Positions 57,139 through 60,075 are shown, counted from the stretch's first letter. The stretch is DNA of 64,000 nt from Mesocentrotus franciscanus (GCA_037976565.1 CP137679.1:10638992-10702991), one strand, 5' to 3'. Program-made: numbers and translations. Notes: a model not told the origin generated them from the sequence alone.

Positions 57139-57661
57139 TGTGAGAGAGTGTGAGAGAGAAAAGAGAGAGAGAAGACAACAACAACAACACTAACAACAAC
57201 TCTTATAACACCAATGAACAAAAAGAAGATAAACAAGTTGAGTTGGACAAAAAGAAGATAAACAAGTTGAGTTGGACAAAAAGAAGATAAACAAGTTGAG
57301 TTGGACAAAAAGACAAAGATGAAAACATCTCTATGCTAATAAGATCCACTATACTATATTGCACACTAATAGGGCTCTTCCTTCAAAAAGAGTTGCAATC
57401 GAACTCAATACATGTATAATCAATCTCTATCAACTCAATTTTGGATTGGATAAAAAATGATTCAGGATCGGAAAACGATACAAGCTATAATCGCAACTCT
57501 TTGCATGATGGGTCCCACGGTGCATATGATAGACGTACCTGCTACTGTAAAGGTTGCAGAACGTGATGTCACTTGTTGAGGAATAAAATCGTTGCTGGCC
57601 ACACAAAAGTATTCTCCCTCGTCTGATTTCGCAGCAGCTGAGAAATAAAGGTCTCCTTCAT
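12359..57661 (-). CDS. Ig/FN3 single-pass transmembrane receptor (neural adhesion/guidance receptor type); 24 coding exons placed, 5' end beyond window
   Basis: Seen: 24 exons with GT-AG borders and fully consistent phases give about 1224 residues in one frame. Order (numbered from the first visible residue): half Ig (1-41), Ig (42-131), Ig (132-223), Ig (224-312), Ig (313-401), FN3 (402-501), FN3 (502-604), FN3 (605-704), FN3 (705-807), FN3 (808-943), Thr/Pro stalk (944-981), transmembrane helix (about 984-1009), basic stop-transfer, and a Ser-rich tail ending QRTTL. Known: Ig plus FN3 ectodomains mark cell-surface adhesion and axon-guidance receptors. DCC/neogenin have 4 Ig and 6 FN3, protogenin 4 and 5, Robo 5 and 3, L1 6 and 5. 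Inference: a receptor near the DCC/protogenin or Robo group with at least 5 Ig and 5 FN3. No FIGQY (L1) motif or kinase/phosphatase domain is present. The signal peptide is not in the window. Confidence 0.9.
12560..13024. mobile_element. Hairpin MITE, CTTAGCTAAGTA family (copy 1)
   Basis: Inverted arms of about 200 bp: AGTATTTTACTTAGC...TCTTAACTCGTATTCAGAT at the left, mirrored by ATCTAAATACGAGTTAAGAC...GTAAAATACTAAC at the right, with GCATTGTGGCATCACATGGT near the centre. The second copy is at 52612-53041. It lies in the last intron, about 46 nt upstream (sense) of the last exon. Confidence 0.87.
13296..13375 (-). CDS. Receptor visible exon 23: cytoplasmic segment
   Basis: Acceptor CTCCAG/ACCCAAG (phase 1) and donor CAAGG/GTAAGA (phase 0). 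It encodes NPRNGRLNTNNGLLDTSPAG and LEALYSR. It joins exon 22 across a 10.9-kb intron; the phase fit is exact, but another small exon in that intron is not excluded. Confidence 0.83.
13421..13672. mobile_element. Terminal-inverted-repeat element (GGGAAGTCCACC)
   Basis: GGGAAGTCCACCCTGATATC at the left is mirrored by ATATCATGGTGGACTTCCC at the right. The 250-bp interior is AT-rich and noncoding. It sits just upstream (sense) of the acceptor of exon 23. Confidence 0.8.
14065..14215. repeat. CT-rich microsatellite
   Basis: Runs of CTCTCT with TCACTCACT interruptions; pyrimidine on the plus strand. Confidence 0.9.
16411..17148. repeat. Two-copy tandem repeat, 369-bp unit with internal sub-repeats
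   Basis: The text starting TTGGCCATTGTATCTTGCAG occurs at 16411 and again at 16780, and the units match almost base for base to about 17148. Inside each unit TCTGTTCGCCTGTTTAATGC occurs twice about 120 bp apart with diverged continuations, so the unit is itself an old duplication. No coding potential is convincing. Confidence 0.92.
17678..17862. repeat. Tandem duplication, ~107-bp period
   Basis: ATAAAAGAAGATATTTCATG... AAACTCTTTTCTCCAGCCCC AATTCCCCATTTGATAGTA occurs twice in a row, with 'GCATAAACTC' replaced by 'CCTAAACTC' in the second copy. Confidence 0.88.
19085..19205. repeat. (ATC)n/(ACC)n microsatellite
   Basis: Blocks of ATC, then CCA, then mixed ATC/ACC triplets. Confidence 0.93.
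19740..20855. repeat. Cluster of GA-rich and CA microsatellites
   Basis: GA-rich runs at 19740-19920, 20155-20275 (with an AT run at 20218-20240) and 20600-20850, plus CA at 20370-20385. Open frames over it are low-complexity artefacts. Confidence 0.88.
21285..21656. repeat. Direct duplication of ~150 bp
   Basis: AAAACCTA... ACAGCTCAACATAATC, ACTCTTTTACAGTAATTGTT, CCCATAGCCTTCAGACTT and CTTGGACCACAACCTCAAAC occur in order at 21285-21436 and again at 21509-21656, with few differences. Confidence 0.88.
22328..22815. repeat. Diverged direct duplication, ~285-bp period
   Basis: GGGAATCTATGCCA, GCTGGTCAAT, CATTCACAAACT and GGAATTGATAAGGTAATGCA recur in the same order in 22328-22511 and 22610-22815, with many substitutions between them. 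Confidence 0.75.
22981..23411. mobile_element. Hairpin MITE, hAT-like, GGTCTA family (copy 2)
   Basis: Ends GGTGAATTGCTGTTTGGTCT and TAGACCAAACAGCAATAAACC. Flanked by GTTGAGAT (22973-22980) and ATTGAGAT (23412-23419), a 7/8 match consistent with an 8-bp target duplication. Same internal GGTCTA rhythm as 1703-2025, but about 110 bp longer because it carries more repeated words. Confidence 0.87.
23990..24090. repeat. Degenerate CCCTAA-like interstitial repeat
   Basis: Scattered CCCTAACC and CCTAAACCCTA words; plausible telomere-like simple repeat, but irregular. A TTAGG-like counterpart is at 47035-47095. Confidence 0.5.
24266..24543 (-). CDS. Receptor visible exon 22: Ser-rich cytoplasmic segment with NAGNAG acceptor
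   Basis: Phase 2 in, phase 1 out (donor CCAA/GTAAGT). It encodes SRSHSPSASSGLAASTELPS, MMDSQPLIHDSGSDSHNSSH, and LPPPLTLP, a proline run that could bind SH3 domains. The acceptor lies in CCAGCAGCAG, so in-frame sites at 24543, 24540 and perhaps 24537 could add or drop Ser codons. GC content is higher than in its surroundings. Confidence 0.87.
24741..24869. mobile_element. Short inverted-repeat element
   Basis: GCAGCGTTTCATGAAACCGT, ...ACCGACATCCCATTGAAACG is mirrored by CATTTCAATGGGATGTCGGT ... GTTTCGTGAGAAGCTGC. Two ~55-bp arms with a short loop. Confidence 0.82.
25214..25298 (-). CDS. Receptor visible exon 21: cytoplasmic segment
   Basis: Acceptor TTACAG/TTATACC (phase 1) and donor CCAG/GTAAGA (phase 2). 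It encodes IPNDGRSSPGGSMPSDDIIM and AGHSRSA. No known domain; Ser and Gly rich. Frame and phase tie it to exons 20 and 22. Confidence 0.87.
26000..26400. mobile_element. Long foldback (hairpin) element in the intron between exons 20 and 21
   Basis: Two arms of about 185-195 bp with roughly 90% complementarity meet at a short loop near 26200-26210 (GGTTCATAACATTATGAGCC). Outer ends: AATATAGAGTACCGAAGCTG and CACTTCACCACTCTATTGAA. Noncoding. A transcript of this intron would fold into one long double-stranded stem. Confidence 0.9.
26495..27872. mobile_element. 1.38-kb terminal-inverted-repeat element
   Basis: TACCGTAAATCTCTGTGTAT + AAGGCGCACC at the left is mirrored by AGTGCGCCTT + ATAGACGGAGATTTACGGTA at the right. 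Inside are an open frame (26532-26882, 116 codons) without a recognised domain, the 3-copy tandem repeat listed next, and a TCCCCTCCGACTTTGTCGGC hairpin. Its end lies 9 nt past the donor hexamer of receptor exon 20. No target duplication is clear. Confidence 0.75.
26912..27345. repeat. Three-copy tandem repeat, ~135-150 bp
   Basis: TTTAATGAGCTATGACCTT, GTGTTTTGATACCATGTACC and TTAAAGTTATCGAACAGAAA style words recur three times in order. This is followed by CGGAAGCACGGAAGGACGGA and a GGGGATA hairpin. Confidence 0.88.
27888..28021 (-). CDS. Receptor visible exon 20: transmembrane helix and stop-transfer
   Basis: Acceptor GTCCAG/GACATC (phase 2) and donor CTGC/GTGAGT (phase 1). It encodes SLILFLSIIGVGFLAIILAI and AVFSAW, then CSGRRRHPHHIKRK. 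A hydrophobic run of about 26 residues followed by a basic cluster sets the orientation: Ig/FN3 outside, tail inside. Confidence 0.95.
28083..28199 (-). mobile_element. tRNA-derived SINE fragment
   Basis: On the minus strand: TGACGGCTCAATGGTAGGGC (A-box-like), TTTGAAACCGAT (B-box-like), AAGTCCCTAT, GGACTTTAAGCC. It shares its layout with the SINEs at 31955-32131 and 40958-41165. Confidence 0.7.
28311..28425 (-). CDS. Receptor visible exon 19: juxtamembrane Thr/Pro stalk
   Basis: Acceptor TTCCAG/GTAAAC (phase 1) and donor CAAA/GTGAGT (phase 2). It encodes KLPPTPELTTPSPAPPTTNA, SSGLDSFFNLFNLP. A low-complexity, potentially O-glycosylated stem just outside the membrane; FN3 homology has ended. 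Confidence 0.88.
28528..28688. mobile_element. MITE with GGGCCC ends and TTGCGAT repeats
   Basis: GGGCCCCGTCTTATAGACAG TTGCGATTAATCG at the left is mirrored by CAATCGCAACTCTTTATAAG ATGGGGCCC at the right. A relative lies at 57371-57519. Confidence 0.82.
29090..29372. repeat. (ATC)n/(ACC)n microsatellites around the exon relic
   Basis: ATC-rich triplet runs at 29090-29130 and 29250-29370, separated by the exon relic. The repeat probably seeded or scarred the duplication. Confidence 0.9.
29175..29247 (-). pseudogene. Truncated duplicate of FN3-5 exon 18 (exon relic with intact donor)
   Basis: 73 nt encode W-M-G-V-I-S-K-TSAGFTTNVVSIYVIT, 16 of the last 18 residues identical to exon 18. They end in the same ACAG/GTAAGC donor context. 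The 5' half and its acceptor are missing; in their place is a GAT/GGT trinucleotide repeat that contains no AG. It lies 155 nt downstream (sense) of the real exon, so it is a partial tandem duplication that cannot be spliced in as it stands. Confidence 0.88.
29402..29596 (-). CDS. Receptor visible exon 18: second half of FN3-5, with a basic RTRR site
   Basis: Acceptor TTTTAG/TCGCAG and donor ACAG/GTGAGA, phase 1-1. It encodes GVLNRTRRQTVNTF, SYTLTGLLPESRYWVGIIAK and TSAGFSTNVVSIYVIT. RTRR fits the furin consensus and lies in the stretch joined to the Thr-rich insert. Part of this exon is duplicated at 29175-29247. Confidence 0.93.
29958..30065 (-). mobile_element. Retroelement 3' end with TATATAGCGC and ATT tail
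   Basis: On the minus strand: GTAAAGCGCTTTGAGAGGGC, CCTGCGGTCCTGAAAAGCGC, TATATAAGAAC and an ATT tail. A similar short fragment is at 47695-47765. Confidence 0.65.
30348..30560 (-). CDS. Receptor visible exon 17: first half of FN3-5
   Basis: Acceptor CCACAG/TTCCTG and donor ACAG/GTGATT, phase 1-1. It encodes PGPINGLSAYQEPTSIRLRW, NPPVVTNGQIQGYAIKYMAM and a Thr-rich linker (SDLTSTTQATPNETTSPSPF), an unusual insert between FN3 strands. Confidence 0.92.
30781..30974. mobile_element. Inverted-repeat element, GTGGTCTTTATA family (copy 1)
   Basis: GTCAAACCTGCTTTAGCGAC ... is mirrored by GGTCTTTATATACAGAGGTT. Words ACCACTTTTCTTGTCTCCCT and CCACATTTTTTGTTTCCCTT also occur, complemented, at 50024-50194: the same family in the opposite orientation. 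Confidence 0.82.
31068..31181 (-). CDS. Receptor visible exon 16: end of FN3-4
   Basis: Acceptor GTCAG/GTCTGG and donor GACC/GTAAGT, phase 1-1. It encodes GLDVAQVYQVQVLAFNMVNG and IGPRSAVQSVSTADD, the last FN3-4 strands. Confidence 0.91.
31771..31894 (-). CDS. Receptor visible exon 15: middle of FN3-4
   Basis: Acceptor TCTAG/CCTGTT (phase 0) and donor ACTG/GTAAGA (phase 1). It encodes PVPASGRNGLIDGYTVFHRA and LDPSETSLIIT. It corresponds to the first half of exon 13, here split by an extra intron. Confidence 0.91.
31955..32131 (-). mobile_element. tRNA-derived SINE
   Basis: On the minus strand: GGGGCAGTGGTCTCGTAAC, GGGTTTGAAACCAAGTCG, CCCTTTGGTAAGGCATTGAT and CTTACAAGCATACACATGCT. This matches the plus-strand SINE at 40958-41165 along most of its length. 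Confidence 0.85.
32662..32732 (-). CDS. Receptor visible exon 14: start of FN3-4
   Basis: Acceptor TTTCAG/CTCCAA (phase 1) and donor GGGAG/GTAAGT (phase 0); 71 nt, the same length and phases as exon 12. It encodes PTDVPQNVVLSTLNKTSISV and TWE. Exons 12 and 14 look like duplicates of one ancestral exon. Confidence 0.92.
33171..33399 (-). CDS. Receptor visible exon 13: rest of FN3-3
   Basis: Acceptor TTTCAG/CCTATT (phase 0) and donor GATG/GTAAGT (phase 1). It encodes PIPALNQNGAITGYKILYRV, DLLAGLSPWTTYEVKVQGVN and GIGPSSESAVVKTLAD. It joins exon 12 as SWG/PIPALN, a textbook FN3 sequence. Confidence 0.95.
34763..34833 (-). CDS. Receptor visible exon 12: start of FN3-3
   Basis: Acceptor TGACAG/CGCCTG (phase 1) and donor GGGA/GTAAGT (phase 0); 71 nt. 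It encodes PDGAPTNLTVEASSSTSIRA and SWG. The donor falls just after the core Trp, as in exon 14. Confidence 0.92.
35631..35804 (-). CDS. Receptor visible exon 11: second half of FN3-2
   Basis: Acceptor CTCAG/ATTTCA and donor GCAG/GTAGGA, phase 1-1. It encodes ATITSMVGDLRPLTSYELRV and SAAILHNGQRQLGNHTEYVE, closing the domain. One sequon (NHT). Confidence 0.92.
35879..36010. repeat. 21-bp AT-rich minisatellite, ~6 copies
   Basis: The unit TATTATATTATATTTATGTA (plus T) recurs; the spurious frames over it show a 7-residue period, as expected for a 21-bp unit. It lies between exons 10 and 11. Confidence 0.92.
36127..36261 (-). CDS. Receptor visible exon 10: first half of FN3-2
   Basis: Acceptor CCTTAG/GTCCATC and donor ACTG/GTGAGT, phase 1-1. 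It encodes PSAPRNFRVTSWNGTSISLI, WEVPAERNGPIEIY and MVEYHKTN. A GA/CT tract (36270-36430) begins within a few bases upstream of the acceptor and so forms its polypyrimidine tract. Confidence 0.93.
36268..36430. repeat. GA/CT tract abutting the exon 10 acceptor
   Basis: GA runs on the plus strand, so CT runs on the sense strand, end about 10 nt from the AG of exon 10 and supply its pyrimidine tract. Confidence 0.9.
36692..36984. mobile_element. Hairpin MITE, GGGGGGTGTTTCAC family (copy 2, interior inverted)
   Basis: The same arms as 8477-8762. The interior (AATTATAATCTTTAGATAAT ... TGTACGTCCCTTGAAAG) is the reverse complement of copy 1's interior, as expected when an element with near-identical arms lands in the other orientation. 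Confidence 0.9.
37111..37286 (-). CDS. Receptor visible exon 9: second half of FN3-1
   Basis: Acceptor ACACAG/CACCTC (phase 2) and donor ACAG/GTATGA (phase 1). It encodes YTLRSLDENKEYQLRVVAKN and AVGQNPSTLNVVTTP, with the typical L..Y.LRV.A.N..G FN3 pattern. Confidence 0.93.
37620..37780. repeat. CT- and GT-rich microsatellite
   Basis: CTCTCT runs with a GTGTGTGTGT block near 37680-37697. Confidence 0.9.
38032..38155 (-). CDS. Receptor visible exon 8: first half of FN3-1
   Basis: Acceptor CACTAG/GTGTTCC (phase 1) and donor TGAG/GTACAT (phase 2). It encodes VPGEPSILEAYPLSATSAYL, VWIAGG and HFQIQYRL: the start of an FN3 domain with its core Trp. Confidence 0.88.
38721..38789 (-). CDS. Receptor visible exon 7: end of Ig 5
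   Basis: A 69-nt exon (acceptor TTGCAG/GCTGG, donor GTTG/GTAAGA, phase 1-1) encoding GWYSCVASNSVGNGRESFYL and TIV. It supplies the second Cys of Ig 5. It is too short for simple frame searches and was found by matching the missing strand and phase. Confidence 0.9.
38955..39360 (+). mobile_element. tRNA-derived SINE, ~400 bp, with AT-rich tail
   Basis: Head: GGCGAGTTGGGTCAGTCGGT (A box) and GGTGGGTTCAAATCCAACCC (B box). The body has GTGCCCCTCCTGTTTCATAG and GGGCTACGCCAATAATTTAA, ending in (AAT)n at about 39345. A different family from the SINE at 40958. Confidence 0.82.
40190..40605. repeat. GA-rich tracts
   Basis: Two GA-rich blocks (40190-40365, 40440-40600). Open frames over them are Arg/Glu shadows. 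Confidence 0.9.
40958..41165 (+). mobile_element. tRNA-derived SINE
   Basis: Head: GGCAGGATGGCTCAGTGGTA (A box) and GGTCCAGGGTTCGAAACC (B box). The body has GTGCCCTTTGGTAAGGCATT and TTGCTTACTTACAAGCATAC. Its best relative is the minus-strand copy at 31955-32131. Not a functional tRNA: the acceptor stem is not closed and a long unrelated body follows. Confidence 0.87.
43158..43382. mobile_element. Terminal-inverted-repeat element (GAAAAGATGCG)
   Basis: GAAAAGATGCGTCTGGAACG + CAAAAGGCATAAT is mirrored by ATTATGCATTATGCG + TTCCGGATGCGTCTTTTC. The AT-rich interior is noncoding. Confidence 0.78.
44540..44740. repeat. CT-rich microsatellite
   Basis: CTCTCTCT and TCTATCTATC runs with a short GATC repeat at 44703-44713. 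Confidence 0.88.
45836..46281. mobile_element. ~446-bp element with GGTCGCGTTTATCG inverted ends
   Basis: GGTCGCGTTTATCG near the left end is mirrored by CGATAAACGCAACC at the right. GATAAACGC occurs several times inside, and ATAGTGGGGTTCG is repeated in tandem three times (46198-46239). CpG content is higher than around it. No transposase. Confidence 0.68.
46340..46430 (+). mobile_element. Retroelement 3' tail
   Basis: GGTGCCTTGAGAATTTCCCA, GGAATGGATATGAGCACATT, then ATGTTGCTATTATCAT: the same layout as the tail at 9230-9355. It ends about 40 nt from the donor of exon 6. Confidence 0.55.
46470..46667 (-). CDS. Receptor visible exon 6: first part of Ig 5
   Basis: Acceptor TTGCAG/TCGAGCC and donor CAAG/GTAAGT, phase 1-1. 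It encodes EPTVTPLPNMTLLAGQQLTV, TCQASGHPDPSYTWLDG and ALTITELSKSDQG. The domain breaks just before the YxC strand and resumes 7.7 kb away. Confidence 0.93.
46830..47006 (+). pseudogene. LINE reverse-transcriptase C-terminal relic 1
   Basis: A plus-strand frame encodes GKCERGAGRQQITWFDNIEQ, WTRLC and RRRQKYIATNP, ending in TAG. The pattern G-x-R-x-x-W-x-D-[NDI]-I-x-x-W and R-x-x-x-R-x-x-W/Y is the usual C-terminus of non-LTR retrotransposon pol proteins. Only about 58 codons remain (5'-truncated). It lies in the intron between exons 5 and 6. Confidence 0.75.
47035..47097. repeat. Degenerate TTAGGG/TTAGGA repeat
   Basis: GGGTAGGGTTAGGATTAGGA and further TTAGG words; irregular, telomere-like. 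It directly follows the LINE relic. Confidence 0.55.
47316..47690. mobile_element. Hairpin MITE, ~375 bp
   Basis: GACCCCTTAAAGTTACTAAG, GGTTGTCAGTCTGACCG, TTGGGTCAATTTCACTGC and CATGCACCAAACTTT in the left arm are mirrored in the right arm (AAAGTTTGGTGCATGGGC ... CTGACAACCTCTTTGTCAA ... CTTAGACC-type order). The arms are about 170 bp with a 40-bp loop. Confidence 0.85.
48004..48270 (-). CDS. Receptor visible exon 5: complete Ig 4
   Basis: Acceptor TCTCAG/CTGTTCC and donor TTTG/GTAATT, phase 1-1. It encodes VPEFVVEPENQTVHEHMVVT, FQCNATGTPTPTLSWLF and ESAGMYTCEVTNAQG. Two sequons (NQT, NAT). Like exon 4 it is a single-exon Ig module, suggesting exons 4 and 5 arose by duplication. Confidence 0.94.
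48827..49102 (-). CDS. Receptor visible exon 4: complete Ig 3
   Basis: Acceptor ATCACAG/TTCCACC and donor TGGA/GTGAGT, phase 1-1. A whole Ig domain lies in one exon: PPQITSSPGEVTVGQGSQTT, LTCTVIGDPIPTVTWFKEDV, HAGSYRCRAESSVG. Phase 1-1 makes it a symmetric, skippable module. Confidence 0.94.
49178..49325. mobile_element. MITE with CCATTTCACAAA inverted ends
   Basis: GGGACCCATTTCACAAAGCC ... mirrored by GTTTTGTGAAATGGGGCCC. Internal AACCAATCAGAAACAAGC and AGCTTATAACAAAAACTGTC match the layout of 7985-8150. Confidence 0.8.
50024..50194. mobile_element. Inverted-repeat element, GTGGTCTTTATA family (copy 2)
   Basis: CCTGTATATAAAGACCACCC ... GTGGTCTTTATAGACAGGTG, with AAGTGGTCTTTACAAGCAGG near the middle. 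It mirrors 30781-30974. Confidence 0.8.
51112..51227 (-). CDS. Receptor visible exon 3: C-terminal half of Ig 2
   Basis: Acceptor CACAG/GTCCAA (phase 2) and donor CTCA/GTAAGT (phase 1). It encodes NGLLHIRNIVAIDEGTYQCE and ASAFVNVL, completing the Ig 2 fold with the DxGxYxC motif. Confidence 0.92.
51673..51828 (+). pseudogene. LINE reverse-transcriptase C-terminal relic 2
   Basis: A frame of about 51 codons encodes GIRGKGRPKISWKDMVKKAS, NEEDVRDKKKWRERE, ending in TAA. The GRP-x-x-x-W-x-D motif and the K-K-W-R-x-R end are typical of non-LTR pol C-termini. A short 3' tail ending in ATGATGATG follows to about 51862. 5'-truncated, in the intron between exons 2 and 3. Confidence 0.82.
52612..53041. 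mobile_element. Hairpin MITE, CTTAGCTAACTA family (copy 2)
   Basis: Matches 12560-13024: TAAGCATTGTGACATCACAT, TGCGTCGCATTGAATGGCGC, CCATGTGCCTGCCAATCAAT. Outer ends GGGGCTGTATTCAATTC and GGATTGAATACTGGCCC are inverted. Confidence 0.85.
53815..53935. repeat. GA-rich microsatellite
   Basis: GA runs with GGGAGATA repeats; CT on the sense strand, starting 55 nt downstream of the exon 2 donor. Confidence 0.9.
53990..54143 (-). CDS. Receptor visible exon 2: N-terminal half of Ig 2
   Basis: Acceptor AATAG/TTGGAAC (phase 1) and donor TTGG/GTAATT (phase 2). It encodes VTPPNGTEVVLGNELSLICE and PTITWYKDGRLLTPDE: the first Cys and the core Trp of an I-set Ig domain, with one N-glycosylation sequon (NGT). 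Confidence 0.92.
57020..57175. repeat. GA-rich microsatellite
   Basis: Long GAGAGA runs with GACA and GTGA interruptions. Confidence 0.92.
57218..57313. repeat. 31-bp minisatellite, 3 perfect copies
   Basis: The unit ACAAAAAGAAGATAAACAAG + TTGAGTTGGAC occurs three times in tandem. Confidence 0.95.
57371..57519. mobile_element. MITE related to 28528-28688
   Basis: AGGGCTCTTCCTTCAAAAAG + AGTTGCAATCGA at the left and ATAATCGCAACTCTTTGCAT + GATGGGTCCC at the right form inverted ends. It lies next to the donor of exon 1. Confidence 0.72.
57539..57661 (-). CDS. Receptor visible exon 1: C-terminal half of the first visible Ig domain
   Basis: Acceptor TTCCAG/ATGAAG and donor GCAG/GTACGT, phase 1 in and out. 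It encodes GDLYFSAAAKSDEG, EYFCVASNDF and SATFTVA, that is strands E to G with the second Cys of the disulphide. The first half, with Cys and Trp, must lie upstream; I found no matching exon between 57.7 and 64 kb. Confidence 0.88.
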
Positions 57662-57974
57662 CTGGAATATATTTGGACAAAAAAAAAACAAGTTGAAAGA
57701 GTTTTATATAATCAATATGGATTCTATTCAATTCATTAACACACATCATAAGCAAGATAAACATGAATATTAATTATAATTTCAACTTCAATTGTACTAA
57801 AAGAATGAAGTTTAACATAAAACTAATCTATGTCTAGCAAAACTATCAATTCATAATTCAAACTATTATATAAAAAATGCAATATAATATATATAAAATA
57901 TTGTTATGTGTGCTGATTCTTTTCTATCACACATGGGGTAACAATCTAACTACACATCTATATATTAATACGCA

Positions 57975-58260
57975 AAATCGCCGCGGGGGGTGCGTAACGG
58001 TCTGCCAATGTGAATTTTTTGACATCAAACCCGTCTTTCCTCGACCCTGCCCGCCTCTGCCGTGGCGCGGGAACGGCGACACAATTCCAAATGGATGGGA
58101 TCGGGCATGTCGCGTGCCACGTCGACCCGTGGTCGCCGTCCATGTCGTTAAAAGGTGGTTTCGGGGTCCCGGGAGGACGGGCGGACGAGCACGGCGGCGT
58201 CGTCCGTGCAAGGAGGCGACGAACCCGAGAGTGAGTCGGCGAGGCGTGCACCCGCCCTCT
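57975..58260. other. GC/CpG-rich island without recognised gene
   Basis: About 285 bp with many CG dinucleotides in otherwise AT-rich DNA (for example GGCGACGAACCCGAGAGTGA, CACGTCGACCCGTGGTCGCC). Long frames are open on both strands only because stop codons are rare in GC-rich DNA. It could be a CpG-rich repeat, ribosomal-spacer debris or a regulatory island; it has no TATA or splice context. Confidence 0.5.
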
Positions 58261-58265
58261 GCACG

Positions 58266-58496
58266 TCTAATCAAAGAGATCACACTATCAAGAGACAGTC
58301 CAGTCCATGACGTGTTGTAGCAAATATGCACGTCGCAAAGGGTCGGGCCTATCCCGTGTTAGGCATCTTGCTATATGCAGTCTAATCAAAGAGATACACT
58401 ATCAAGAGACACGCCACTCAGGTCATGTAGCGTAGTAAGTACATGATGCGATGGGATGGGCCTATCCCGTGTGAGGCATCTTGCTATATGGCCAGC
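58266..58496. repeat. Two-copy tandem repeat, 115-bp unit
   Basis: TCTAATCAAAGAGAT ... CACTATCAAGAGACA ... CCTATCCCGTGT ... AGGCATCTTGCTATATG starts at 58266 and again at 58381. It directly abuts the GC-rich island. Confidence 0.9.
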
Positions 58497-59059
58497 AGCC
58501 AAACTGACGAGATCGAGCGTATGTATAGTACTGTTGGTTCTAAGCTGACACACACACACACACAGTCGAGTTGCGACTGCCACAATTTATTGGCACAAAC
58601 CGTCCGATTTTCGCGTAAAATCTTTACTTTGAAAATATTTATACAAATTCTATGAACCATGCCAACATAATCATAATCCAAGCTTCTGATTTATTGGTCT
58701 TTTCATGAAAACTACATTGAAATCACAACAATAATACCGCAAATAGATTGTAATTATCGAGATCATATAACTAACGAGAAGGTAAATTCAGCGAGCTTAC
58801 GTAATTTCAAATGCCTCCGCACGGGCAACTCCCGCGGTGTCAGGGCAGTCACGGCGCTCACACAATGCAGTTTAACCTGTGCTGTAACTGCAGCACTCTA
58901 GCTACTGCAGTACCTGTATAATTATAGCGTGTATTTAGATCATTCAATGTTTCATGTTTGAGCCGTGCAATTGTTGTTTTCTTTTATTTCTTTTTTGAAT
59001 GTGATGTGAATGTGAGTACGGTACGTACATGCTATTACAGAAGTGTGCAAGGAATGATT

Positions 59060-59480
59060 GGCCTACAGGTGGAAGCAGGCGCGGATCCAGGGGCAGGGCC
59101 TTGCCCCTCAAAAAAAAAGAGAGAGAAGGAAAAAGGGAAAGAGGAGAGAAAGGGAAAGAAAGAAGAGGAAGAAGAGAAGAAAAGTTGTGAATCGAGAGCC
59201 AAAAACCCTTGCCTCTCCCCGCCCCCGCCAACAAAAGAGAGCTAAAATGGAACAAAAAAGAGTAAGAAGAAAAGAAAAGGGTGAAAAGAAGGGAGATCGG
59301 TTGTGATTAATCCCGCCAAAAACGTATGGATCGGCCCTTGCCTCCCTCCCCAGCACACCTAAAAGGAGAGAAAGAAGGGAAGGGAAAGAAGAAAAAAGAG
59401 AAAGAAGAAAGGTAGGGAGATCAGTCGCGATTTTTCCCGCCAACAAGGTGTAGATCGGGCGCTTGCCCCAAATAAAATTC
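59060..59480. repeat. Purine-rich repeat with duplicated CCTTGCCCC/CCCGCCAA words
   Basis: GGCGCGGATCCAGGGG then GA/AAG-rich DNA. GGGAGATCGGTTGTGATTAA + TCCCGCCAA and GGGAGATCAGTCGCGATTTT + TCCCGCCAA show two diverged copies with a period of about 165 bp. Confidence 0.7.
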
Positions 59481-59766
59481 AAACGTAGTTTATTTCTAAT
59501 TCGATACCTGTGATTTACAAATGTTGCTGCATATGAAATGACATAATTTTCCGAGATTTTTAGTACATTATACTTTTGTATGCGTTTGTTGGAAAATGAA
59601 AAATTCCAATATTTACAGTCAGGCAAGAAATATACTTATTTAGAGGCTACATGTCAAGGTCGCGGAACGGCAGGGCTCGGTGAGCTCGAGCTCCACCCCC
59701 AACTTTTGGTGAAAAAGTATATTAAAGAGAAATAGAAAGAAAGAGAGAAAGAAAGAAAGAATAGTG

Positions 59767-60075
59767 ACCTGCCAGTGTCACAAAATAATGAGGTATCAAA
59801 ATATGCTCATCTGACCGTGATTAAATGCCTAAAACCCTGAGCTTCTGGGGGCTTCGCCCCCTGGACCCCACGCCAATGAGTGACCTGCCAGTGTCACAAA
59901 TAAGGTATCAAAGTATGCTCATCTGACCGTAATTAAATGCCTAAAAACCCTGAACTTCCGTTGGCTCTGCCCCCTGGACCCACTCAATGGCCCTAAGGCG
60001 GACCCCTGGATGCTTATCTGACGGTAATTTAATGCCTAAAACCCCTGAGCTTCTGGGGGCTCCGCCCTTGACCCC
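59767..60075. repeat. Tandem repeat, ~115-bp unit with a GGGGGCTTCGCCCCC hairpin
   Basis: TGACCTGCCAGTGTCACAAA, TATGCTCATCTGACCGT, AATTAAATGCCTAAAA, CCCTGAGCTTCTGGGGGCTT + CGCCCCCTGGACCC occurs in about 2.7 copies. Each unit holds a perfect or near-perfect GC-rich stem-loop (CTGGGGGCTTCGCCCCCTGG). Confidence 0.87.

Larger units (their letters stand above)
54144..57538. other. Intron between receptor exons 1 and 2
   Basis: 3.4 kb without a recognised exon. It holds a GA tract (57020-57175), a 31-bp minisatellite, a CATA repeat near 55540-55590 and the MITE at 57371-57519. Open frames at 56221-56622 show no known domain. Confidence 0.65.

Noticed and set aside
57927..58331. Arg/Pro/Gly-rich open frames on both strands in the GC-rich island, considered as the missing receptor 5' exon
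   Set aside because: No Ig Cys/Trp pattern, no signal peptide, wrong phase; openness is explained by GC content.
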